Source: Beroe forskalii (taxonomy: Eukaryota; Ctenophora; Nuda; Beroida; Beroidae). From it: 64,000 nt of DNA. The translations under genes and the position numbers were made by a program. Location: contig WFMF01000152.1 of NCBI GenBank assembly GCA_011033025.1, positions 186,001 to 250,000 of the forward strand, read 5' to 3'. Positions within the stretch are counted from its first letter, which is position 1. Each line of letters opens with the position of its first letter. This document shows, one piece after another, positions 47,401 to 59,400 of this stretch. The notes below the pieces were generated by a model. The model was not told where the DNA came from. It saw only the letters and a program-made list of their open reading frames with translations, and ran no database searches.

Positions 47401-50400
47401 AGAGGTATGAGGGCACTCAAACTCAAGAACAAAACCAAAGAGGTAGGAGGGGCACTCAGTAACAAAACCAAAGAGGTAGGAGGGGCACTCAGGTCCTTAG
47501 AAATAAAACCATTCAAGAGATAAAAAGGGCAGGGTTGCATCTAAACTAAAGTGAACCGCCAATGGCACATTTTTGACACCCTACAAGTCCTAAATATTCT
47601 AAATATCATACATCTGCATTTCATTCTAAAATTCTCTATTCTCAGATGGAGATGGAGGAGGTGATGTTGGAGGTGTCAGCGTACAAGGAGCGTCTGGAAC
47701 AGGAGATAACCTCCGAAGTGGCGGACAATGACACCTCCTCTCTCTACCAACCCCCTCAGTTCACCCCAGACTCCTCCTCCTGCCCCGCCCCACACTCCAC
47801 CTCACTCAATGGTGGGTTAATATCAGCTCCTCCTCCTGCCCCGCCCCACACTCCACCTCACTCAATGGTGGGTTAATATCAGCTCCTCCTCCTGCCCCGC
47901 CCCACACTCCACCTCACTCAATGGTGGGTTAATATCAGCTCCTCCTCCTGCCCCGCCCCACACTCCACCTCACTCAATGGTGGGTTAATATCAGCTCCTC
48001 CTCCTGCCCCGCCCCACACTCCACCTCACTCAATGGTGGGTTAATATCAGCTCCTCCTCCTGCCCCGCCCCACACTCCACCTCACTCAATGGTGGGTTAA
48101 TATCAGCTCCTCCTCCTGCCCCGCCCCACACTCCACCTCACTCAATGGTGGGTTAATCAGCTCCTCCTCCTGCCCCGCCCCACACTCCACCTCACTCAAT
48201 GGTGGGTTAATAGCTCCTCCTCCTGCCCTGCCCCACCCTCACCCACTCCACCCTCACTCAATGGTGGGTTAATATCAGCTCCTCCTCCTGCCCCGCCCCA
48301 CACTCCACCTCACTCAATGGTGGGTTAATATCAGCTCCTCCTCCTGCCCCGCCCCACACTCCACCTCACTCAATGGTGGGTTAATATCAGCTCCTCCTCC
48401 TGCCCCACCCCACACTCCACCTCACTCAATGGTGGGTTAATATCAGCTCCTCTCCCTGCCCTGCGCCCCACACTCCACCTCACTCAATGGTGGGTTAATA
48501 TCAGCCCTCCCTCCTCCTGCCCCGCCCCCACACTCCACCTCACTCAATGGTGGGTTAATATCAGCTCCTCCTCCTGCCCCGCCCACACTCCACCTCACTC
48601 AATGGTGGGTTAATATCAGCTCCTCCTCCTGCCCCCGCCCCACACTCCACCCTCACTCAATGGTGGGTTAATATCAGCTCCTCCTCCTGCCCCGCCCCAC
48701 ACTCCACCTCACTCAATGGTGGGTTAATATCAGCTCCTCCTCCTGCCCCGCCCCACACTCCACCTCACTTAATGGTGGGTTAATATCAGCTCCTCCTCCT
48801 GCCCCGCCCCACACTCCACCTCACTCAATGGTGGGTTAATTCAGCTCCTCCTCCTCCTGCCCCGCCCCACACTCCACCTCACTCAATGGTGGGTTAATAT
48901 CAGCTCCTCCTCCTGCCCCGCCCCACACTCCACCTCACTCAATGGTGGGTTAATATCGCTCCTCCGCCCTGCCCCACACTCCACCTCACTCAATGGTGGG
49001 TTAATATCAGCTCCTCCTCCTGCCCCGCCCCACACTCCACCTCACTCAATGGTGGGTTAATATCAGCTCCTCCTCCTGCCCCGCCCCACACTCCACCTCA
49101 CTTAATGGTGGGTTAATATCAGCTCCTCCTCCTGCCCCACCCCACACTCCACCTCACTCAATGGTGGGTTAATATCAGCTCCTCCTCCTGCCCCGCCCCA
49201 CACTCCACCTCACTCAATGGTGGGTTAATATCAGCTCCTCCTCCTGCCCCGCCCCACACTCCACCTCACTTAATGGTGGGTTAATATCAGCTCCTCCTCC
49301 TGCCCCGCCCACACTCCACCTCACTCAATGGTGGGTTAATATCAGCTCCTCCTCCTGCCCCACCCCACACTCCACCTCACTCAATGGTGGGTTAATTCAG
49401 CTCCTCCTCCTCCTGCCCCGCCCCACACTCCACCTCACTCAATGGTGGGTTAATATCAGCTCCTCCTCCTGCCCCACCCCACACTCCACCTCACTCAATG
49501 GTGGGTTAATATCAGCTCCTCCTCCTGCCCCACCCCCCACACTCCACCTCACTCAATGGTGGGTTAATATCAGCTCCTCCTCCTGCCCCCGCCCCACACT
49601 CCACCTCACTCAATGGTGGGTTAATATCAGCTCCCTCCTCCTGCCCCGCCCCACACTCCACCTCACTCAATGGTGGGTTAATATCAGCTCCTCCTCCTGC
49701 CCCACCCCACACTCCACCTCACTCAATGGTGGGTTAATATCAGCTCCTCCCTCCTGCCCCGCTCCACCCCCATTCACTGCCCCCGCCCCACACTCCACCT
49801 CACAATGGTGGGTTAATATCGCTCCCTCCTGCCCTGCCCCCCACACTCCACCTCACTCAATGGTGGGTTAATATCAGCTCCTCCTCCTGCCCCGCCCACA
49901 CTCCACCTCACTCAATGGTGGGTTAATATCAGCTCCTCCTCCTGCCCCGCCCCACACTCCACCTCACTCAATGGTGGGTTAATATCAGCTCCTCCTCCTG
50001 CCCCGCCCCACACTCCACCTCACTCAATGGTGGGTCAGCTCCTCCTCCTGCCCCGCCCCACACTCCACCTCTCCAATGGTGGGTTAATATCAGCTCCTCC
50101 TCCTGCCCCGCCCCACACTCCACCCTCACTTAATGGTGGGTTAATATCAGGGCCCCTCCCCACCCCACCTCAGCTCAGCTCCTCCTCACACCCACCTCAC
50201 TTTACAATGGTGGGTTAATATCCTCCCTCCTCCTGCCCCACTCCACCTCACCCTCACCTCACTCAATGGTGGGTTAGCTCGCTCCTCCTCCTGCCCCGCC
50301 CCACACTCCACCTCTCCTCCTGCCCCGCCCCACACTCCACCTCACTCAATGGTGGCTCTCCTGCCCCGCCCCACACTCCACCTCACTCAATGGTGGGTTA

Positions 50401-53400
50401 ATATCAGCTCCTCCTCCTGCCCCGCCCCACACTCCACCTCACTCAATGGTGGGTTAATATCAGCTCCTCCTCCTGCCCCGCCCCACACTCCACCTCACTC
50501 AATGGTGGGTTAATATCAGCTCCTCCTCCTGCCCCCGCCCCACACTCCACCTCACTCAATGGTGGGTTAATATCAGCTCCGGCCCCTCCTCACTCACCTG
50601 GTTAATATCCCTCCTCCCTGCCCTGCCCCACACTCCACCTCACTCAATGGTGGGTTAATATCAGCTCCTCCTCCTGCCCCCGCCCCACACTCCACCTCAC
50701 TCAATGGTGGGTTAATATCAGCTCCTCCTCCTGCCCCGCCCCACACTCCACCTCACTCAATGGTGGGTTAATATCAGCTCCTCCTCCTGCCCCGCCCCAC
50801 ACTCCACCTCACTCAATGGTGGGTTAATATCAGCTCCTCCCTGCCCCACCCACACTCACTCAATGGTGGGTTAATATCAGCTCCTCCTCCTGCCCCGCCC
50901 CACACTCCACCTCACTCAATGGTGGGTTAATATCAGCTCCTCCTCCTGCCCCGCCCACACTCCACACTCAATGGTGGGTTAATATCAGCTCCTCCTCCTG
51001 CCCCGCCCCACACTCCACCTCACTCAATGGTGGGTATCAGCTCCTCCTCCTGCCCCGCGCCCCACACTCCACCTCACTCAATGGTGGGTTAATATCAGCT
51101 CCTCCTCCTGCCCCGCCCCACACTCCACCTCACTCAATGGTGGGTTAATATCAGCTCCTCCTCCTGCCCCGCCCCCACACTCCACCTCACTTAATGGTGG
51201 GTTAATATCAGCTCCTCCTCCTGCCCCCGCCCCACACTCCACCTCACTCAATGGTGGGTTAATATCTCCTCCTCCTGCCCCTGCCCCACACTCCCACCTC
51301 ACCCCAATGGTGGGTTATTATCAGCTCCTCCTCCTGCCCCGCCCCACACTCCACCTCACTCAATGGTGGGTTAATATCAGCTCCTCCTCCTGCCCCGCCC
51401 CACACTCCACCTCACTCAATGGTGGGTTAATACGCTCCTCCTCCTGCCCCGCCCCACACTCCACCTCACTCAATGGTGGGTTAATATCAGCTCCTCCTCC
51501 CTGCCCCGCCCCACACTCCACCTCACTCAATGGTGGGTTAATATCAGCTCCTCCTCCTGCCCCGCCCCACACTCCACCTCACTCAATGGTGGGTTAATAT
51601 CAGCCTCCTCCTGCCCCGCCCCCACCTCACTTTAATGGTGGGTTAATATCAGCTCCTCCTCCTGCCCCGCCCCACACTCCACCTCACTCAATGGTGGGTT
51701 AATATCAGCTCCTCCTCCTGCCCCGCCCCACACTCCACCTCACTCAATGGTGGGTTATCTCACTCCAATGGTGGGTTAATATCAGCTCCTCCTCCTGCCC
51801 CGCCCCACACTCCACCTCACTCAATGGTGGGTTAATATCAGCTCCTCCCTCCTGCCCCGCCCCACACTCCACCTCACTCAATGGTGGGTTAATATCAGCT
51901 CTCCTCCTGCCCTGCCCCGCCCCCACACTCCACACTTAATGGTTATCAGCTCCTCCTCCTGCCCCGCCCCACACTCCACCTCACTCAATGGTTTGCAGCG
52001 GCGTAACCGGGGGAAGGCAGCTGCCTCCCCTTTTTGGACAGGAATTGCGAAAGTTTTGTTCATTTTAAGGATGAAAGTTTTGAGCCATCCAAAATAAAAC
52101 ATGAAACAGGTTTTGAAAATAACTTGCCACCTCCTTTTCAAAAATCTGGCTACACCCCTGATGGTGATTTAATTTCAGCTGAGTTGTAGCTTACCCATAG
52201 GATTCCACCCACCACTTAGCTGTACAGAAATCTTTATTCCATTGAGGTATTAGATGTTTGGATGGGTATTCGCATCCCTCTATCCCCATTGAAGCTGTCC
52301 AGGTATCGGATGTGTATATTAGCATCGGATTCCTTAGGTTCGACTGGTCAGGGCCTCCGCACCGCGTACGGAGTGATCCCTAACTACGTGGACGGGGAGA
52401 CCAGTGCTCCTTCAGAAAGATCGCGTGATGGGTCACGTGATGGCAAGGAGGATGCGCAGCCAGTGAAGAAGGAGCAAGTTATCAAGCAGGAGGTCTTGGA
52501 AGATGATGTAAGTATTATCCAACCTGTTGAGGGTCCATTAGTTGTTCTTGAAGTGTTGCCGAACATCGATTCATTATAAGCTTCGACATTCCATTTTGAT
52601 TGATTGAAAACCCTCCGTGGAGGGGTGCCGCTTTTATGGGCAGAAAATAAATAAATATAATCAGTAACATTAATATGAAAAGACCCTCTGCAGGGCACTG
52701 TACACCAATAAAGAGAAAAAATGTGATTTAAACTCTACTCAAACGAACAATAGTGTCTAGACGCTCGTGAGGACTACCAAGTCCTGTATACTAACATGTA
52801 GAAACTAGTAAATCGTCAGGAATCATGCACAACCACACTAAAAATCATAATATCGCACTGACTATTTTTTGAAACCCCGAAAAGCTGTTTCTTTACCTTC
52901 ATTTCCTTATTTCTTTATGATGGGTTTTCTGATGTTGACGATAGTGAAATTGACACGCTAATCTTGACTCCACGAGAGATTGAAATCAAAAAGAAGAGGT
53001 AAGTTTTGCAAATTGTTAATTTAGTGATTGATGATGATACCAAATCTATCGTTCGCTTTATTTGATTTTTGAGCCCACAGGAAATATCGGGTGGCCCGAC
53101 ATTAAGAGAAGATCATTCTGAAATGTCGTGGCACTTTCCACGTACGTCACTTACGCGATTGTACTGTAAAATCAGTAAACCGAACGTTTTTTGATCATTA
53201 TCAGATGAAGTGACTCCTGTGTAACTGAATAGATATTTCCAAGCACTCAAATTAAACAATATCAGAAATTCAATGAAAAATGTCACATTAGCAGTCTCAT
53301 GAGGAATATTATGAAAAATACACTACATCTTACTGTCTAAATCACGGCCTTCATTCACATTCAAATCAAAGCGAAATATGGACATGTTACTACCAGAAGT

Positions 53401-56400
53401 AAAATATACATTTTGCATTGAAAAATATTCCAAACCAATCCATAAAAGAATAAATCCGATATCCAAAAACTTCAAGTATCCCTGATGGCACTACTCAGGC
53501 GGCACCTCAGATGGCACTACTCAGGCGGCACCTCAGATGGCACTACTCAGATGGCACTACTCAGGCAGCACTACTCAGATGGCACTACTGAGATGGCACT
53601 ACTCAGATGGCACTACTCAGATGGCACTACTCAGATGGCACTACTCAGATGGCACTACTCAGATGGCACTACTCAGATGGCACTACTCAGGTTGCACTAC
53701 TCAGGCAGTATCCCTGATGGCACTACTCAGATGGCTCTACTCAGGCGGCACTACTCAGATGGCACTACTCAGATGGCTCTACTCAGGCGGCACTACTCAA
53801 GCGGCACCTCAGGTGGCACTACTCAGGCAGCACTACTCAGATGGCACTACTCAGATGGCTCTACTCAGATGGCACTACTCAGGCGGCACCTCAGATGGCA
53901 CTACTCAGGTGGCACAACTCAGATGGCACTACTCAGGAAGCACCTCAGATGGCACTACTCAGGAAGCACTACTCAAATGGCACTACTCAGGCGGCACCTC
54001 AGGCGGCACCTCAGATGGCACTACTCAGGCAGCACCTCAGATGGCACTACTCAGGCGGCACCTCAGGTGGCACCTCAGATGGCACTACTGAGATGGCACT
54101 ACTGAGATGGCACTACTCAGATGGCACTACTCAGATGGCACTACTCAGATGGCACTACTCAGGTTGCACTACTCAGGCGGCACCTCAGATGGCACTACTC
54201 AGGCAGCACCTCAGATGGCACTACTCAGATGGCACTACTCAGATGGCACTACTCAGATAGCACTACTCAGGTTGCACTACTCAGGCGGCACCTCAGATGG
54301 CACTACTCAGGCAGCACCTCAGATAGCACCTCAGATGGCACTACTCAGATGGCACTACTCAGATGGCACTACTCAGGCGGCACTACTCAGGCGGCACCTC
54401 TGATGGCACTACTCAGATGGCACTTCTCAGGCGGCACTACTCAGATGGCACTACTCAGATGGCACTACTCAGGCAGCACTACTCAGGCGGCACCTCTGAT
54501 GGTACAACTCTGATGGCACAACTCAGATGGCACTACTCAGATGGCACTACTCAGATGGCACTACTCAGATGGCACTACTCAGATAGCACTACTCAGATGG
54601 CACTACTCAGGTTGCACTACTCAGGCGGCACCTCAGATGGCACTACTCAGGCAGCACCTCAGGCGGCACCTCTGATGGCACTACTCTGATGGCACTACTC
54701 AGATGGCACTACTCAGGCAGCACTACTCAGGCGGCACCTCTGATGGCACAACTCAGATGGCACTACTCAGGAAGCACCTCAGATGGCACTACTCAGGAAG
54801 CACCTCAGATGGCACTACTCAGATGGCACTACTCAGATGGCACTACTCAGGCGGCACCTCAGATGGCACTACTCAGATGGCACTACTCAGGCGGCACCTC
54901 GCCGTACACTTCCACTTCAGCCATCATCAGATACCCGTCGCCTCCCTCCCTAGCTATCATCTTGATCACTTGCCCCGTCTTCTTGATGGTCATGGGGTAG
55001 GACTTGGTGTTGACGGTGGTGTATTTGAACCGTCCTACCTCCTCTCCGTCCAGCTGGACGATCTGGCCGTCCATCCTGTTCTGGTTTCCCTCCAGCCGGT
55101 TAAACACAACGATCCGCTCGATGTACACGGGCTTGGGAAACGTCAACTTCCACCAAGTTCGTCCGGGGATTGCAGTTTTTGTTAACTGAGGAAATGCGGG
55201 TATTATCATGGATGAAGATCAAAGCACATACAAAGAATTAAGAAATTGCTATTCCAAAGTTCTAAGCACAATGTGGCCCTGATACCTCCAAACAGAAATG
55301 TTAAAATTATCACCATCACTGCATGAAATATTCCCTGTGTGAGGTATACACTGTATACCTATACTGTACACTATACAGTACCTGCAGTGTGAGGTATACA
55401 GTAACTGTAAGCTGGTTGCGGAGTTGCCCGTGTAGTACGCGTACGTGTTCCCGTCTATAGCTTCCCCGGCCGTGGTGAGGTAGTTGTAATCATCTATCTG
55501 AGTTGCCACCCCCTTGGCAGCTATGTTCGTTATGACTTTGCTCCTGGGGAAAGCGACACAGTACTCTGGCTCCTCTGGCAGATCGTCAGGTGTTGCTTGT
55601 TTGGCTGCCGCTCCGTACACCTCCACTTCAGCTACAGCTATAGTTCCATCAGCCTTGTTGGGTGCCTGGAGCTTCACTTCTTTGGCAGTGGTGTCAATAC
55701 CGGATAGGGTGTACTTTGCTTGTCTTGCACACTCCCACTTCAAGGTTCCTTTCAGCTTCCCTCCCACAAACACCCTCAGTCCGTCTATCCGTTCAGTGCG
55801 GTAATCCAGCCTGTTCCAGATCACGATGCGGTCAATGTACTTGTTAGCGGGGAACTTCAGCTTCCAGAAGACACTGGGCCCTTTCTTCTTGGTCATGGCA
55901 ATAGAGTTAGCAGCCCCAACCTTCCAGACTCCGTCTGTGTTGCCATCCGTTGCTTTAGCGGCTGTAGAGTAGGACTTTAAGTTGTCTGTTTGGGACGCTG
56001 TTCCGTCGCCCGCTATGTTTTCGTAGGTGTTCGCAACCCTGGGAACAGGATGAGTTTTAGGGAAAGGAAGAGATAATGAGTGGTATGCAGACTTCAATTC
56101 AATGTCTTTCGCACAATGTTTTCCCATAAACTCATAAAGGCTGTATTTGTCCTATTACCGTCATTTCAATGATACAGTTTCTAAATGTACACAGCAATTG
56201 GAAACTAACAGGGAATTATAAAATACATAGACACGCGCCTATCGGGTCCATTTTGGGGTCCTTTCCAAGGGCGTAAGCCCGAGGGATGTATCCGGTTTTG
56301 GTCCGAGCCCGTAGGGTGAGGGTCTAAACCCGATAAGACAAGTGTCTATATATTAATGACCTGCATGAAAACTACAGAGGGTTCTATAAGAGGTGGTACA

Positions 56401-59400
56401 TACCCCAGTAGGAGGACAGACACTGCAATCCGTAGAGGATACATTGTCAAGAAGTTTTGGTTTTTCTCGTAGCAACCCTTCTTAGCTCAAATAGATCGAT
56501 GTTAAAATTGATGAGGCCTAATTCAGTGTTCGGAATTTTCAAGCAAAAAACAAAAATAAATCCGAATATATCGTTGGAATAGTTCCTAGAGGCTTTCGAG
56601 TGTGTTTCCTTTGTTACTTTACAATCGTCTATCTTACGAGACACGGTCCCCAACAAAAACTGAGAAAGCACGCAAATATTGCAAAACCGATCAAGTGAAA
56701 TAGTGAAGTGATACAGCTTAACACTTGGAGGGCCAGCAATATTCCCTTCTACACGCCCAAATGCGACCGATTTTTTCTTGAAATTTACACACGTAGGAGC
56801 CTCTCAACATTCGAGAGTTCAATATTGAAGGTGGACCTCAATCTTTTTACACTGCCTCCCTCACTTTAGGGTCCAAAGTCAAATCCGCACTGATTCAAAA
56901 GCACATTCATCATCAACCATATTTGCAGATTAAAATTTGACTCAAAAACATTAACTGGATAAAATTATATTTTGAGAATTGAAATCCAAAATCCAAAATT
57001 TCATCCAGTAACTCATATACCACTCCAGTGCAGATAACCTCAGTGCAATAACAGGGCATATTGCACTGATACGCTAATTTAATGTACCAATGTACTCTCG
57101 TAATGCATGTCTTATTGGTATTGAACTCCTTGGTAATATTGGTAATATCGGTATTATCGGTAATATCGGTATTATCGGTATTAATGGTATTGTCGGTAAT
57201 AGTGGTATTATCGGTAATATCGATATTATCGGTAATATGGTATTATCGGTAAATGGTATTATCGGTAATATGGTATTATCGGTATTATCGGTAATATTGG
57301 TATTACCGGTAATATTAGTATTATCGGTAATATTGGTATTATCGGTATTATCAGTATTATCGGTAATATGGTATTATCGGTAATATTAGTATTATCGGTA
57401 ATATTGGTATTATCGGTATTATCAGTATTATCGGTAATATCGGTATTATCGGTAATATTGGTATTATCGGTATTATTGGTATTATTGGTAATATGGTAAT
57501 ATTGGTATTATCGGTAATATCGGTATTATCGGTAATATCGGTATTATCGGTAATAATATGGTCAGGTGGAACGAGTCAGATCTGGACGAGTTCCTTGCTG
57601 AGAGGCAGAGGAAAAAGGAGGAGAAGTTGGAGGAGGAGCGGCGCCATCCCAAAAGGAAGTCAGATAATCCCGAGTAAGAGAATATGGGAACAAATTACCA
57701 GTGAAATTGTCATAAAGCGGAAAATAGCTTGAAATTTAAGAGTGAGCTAATTCGCCCACTTTTCTACCCCTTCACGGAACCTTTGGGACAATATCACGAA
57801 CTTAGCAGTATAGTGCCAAGCTAAAACCACGTCTTGTATTCTAGTCAAGGTTGTTAAATACGTATTTTTTTAAAATACGGCAAAAAGTACAATACGTATT
57901 TTGTGGCAGAAACTTCCGTATTTTTTCTCCTTCATCTTTGAAATTTTGCTCAAACTTCGAATTAACTGTATTGCAGTATTGCCATGTTGTGGTCGCGCGC
58001 GCACTCTTAATGCTTTAATGTTTACGATACAATCGTTTCATTATATTTGGAAGCGCATGCACACATACTTTTTCCCGTATTTAACATCCCCTATTCAGAA
58101 TCCGTGTTGTAATTTTGAAGTCACGTATTGTGAGAAAAATACGCGTATTTTTCTTCAGAGGCCAATACGTCGTACTTTTTGGCGATTTTTTCGCGCATTT
58201 AACATCCTGGATTCTAGTCTGTTGCTATTTATTCTTCAAACGCAATACTCAATAGCACTTCAAGCAATATAACTGTATGCTTCTAGGTCAATTAAACAAC
58301 ACGTGAAAAAGTAGGTGAAAAGGACAGTTTTAATGGAAGAATTGTCGGTTCTTCCTTTTGGCGTGGGTATTCGATCATTTTGCCTAACTGGACATATTTG
58401 GCCTAACTGGACAAATTTTGCCTAACTGGACATATTTGGCCTAACTGGACATATTTGGCCTAACACTGGTTACGTTACAGGGGGGAGATTACGTTACAGG
58501 GGGAGAGATTAATTCAAAATTAAGCTAGTTTTAAGCGCTTGGCCAAATGACCTAGAACCTCTCATCCTCGAAGTGTTGCTCTGACCTATGAGCACACAAA
58601 TCCGTGGGAATAACATTTACATTAATTCCCCCCCTGTCCAGGGAAGTACAGGCGAGCTCAGCGGGCTATCAACGCTGCTAAAGGCGTGTCAGCCACACCA
58701 GGGGAAGCGATGGAGAAGATGATCAAGGAGAAGAAACTCAGCTCCAAGATAAACTACCTTGAACATCGTACAACTCATGCATTCTGTGCTAGTACTTTGG
58801 AAAGCCTACAGCTCATGCATTCTGTACTAGTACTTTGGAAAGCCTACAGCTCATGCATTCTGTACTAGTACTTTGGAAAGCCTACAGCTCATGCATTCTG
58901 TACTAGTACTTTGGAAAGCCTACATCTCATATGCATCCTGTGCTGTTTCCTTGGAAAGCCTACAGCTCTTGCATTATCTGCAATTTCCGTGCTGTGAATG
59001 TCTGAAATTCTTATTTCATGTTGAATCACTTGATTAGGGGGGAATAACAACTGATTTTGCTTTTTATCGGACCCCTCTCTAATCCAGTTATCCTCAGATA
59101 AACTACGACGTGTTGCAAAAGCTGGGAAGTGAAGGGGATGCAACCATAGACCGTCTCAGTAAAACATCTCAAGATATGGACGCTAAGAAACCTAGGTAAA
59201 CATACAAGACATATAATCATATGAAATATAAATGCGCAGGGCCGTGATTCGCGGGGGGGGAAAGTAATGATTTGATATCAGGCTCATTATAACATGCTCA
59301 TTTCTCATAGCTTTATGCAAGCTTCAAACTGGAATGAATAAAAGCGATTCAATGATTCAATAACAACAGATGCTCTGGGCTAACAATGGGTCATCAGTTG

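Noticed and set aside
47819..51935. Proline-rich frames (APPPAPPHTPPHSM) and minus-strand GGADINPPLSEVECG frames
   Set aside because: Products of the 56-bp array. Only the first one or two units are plausible coding sequence of BRF1.
53485..54689. MALLRWHYSDGTTQ-type frames
   Set aside because: Products of the 14-bp array. No independent coding evidence.
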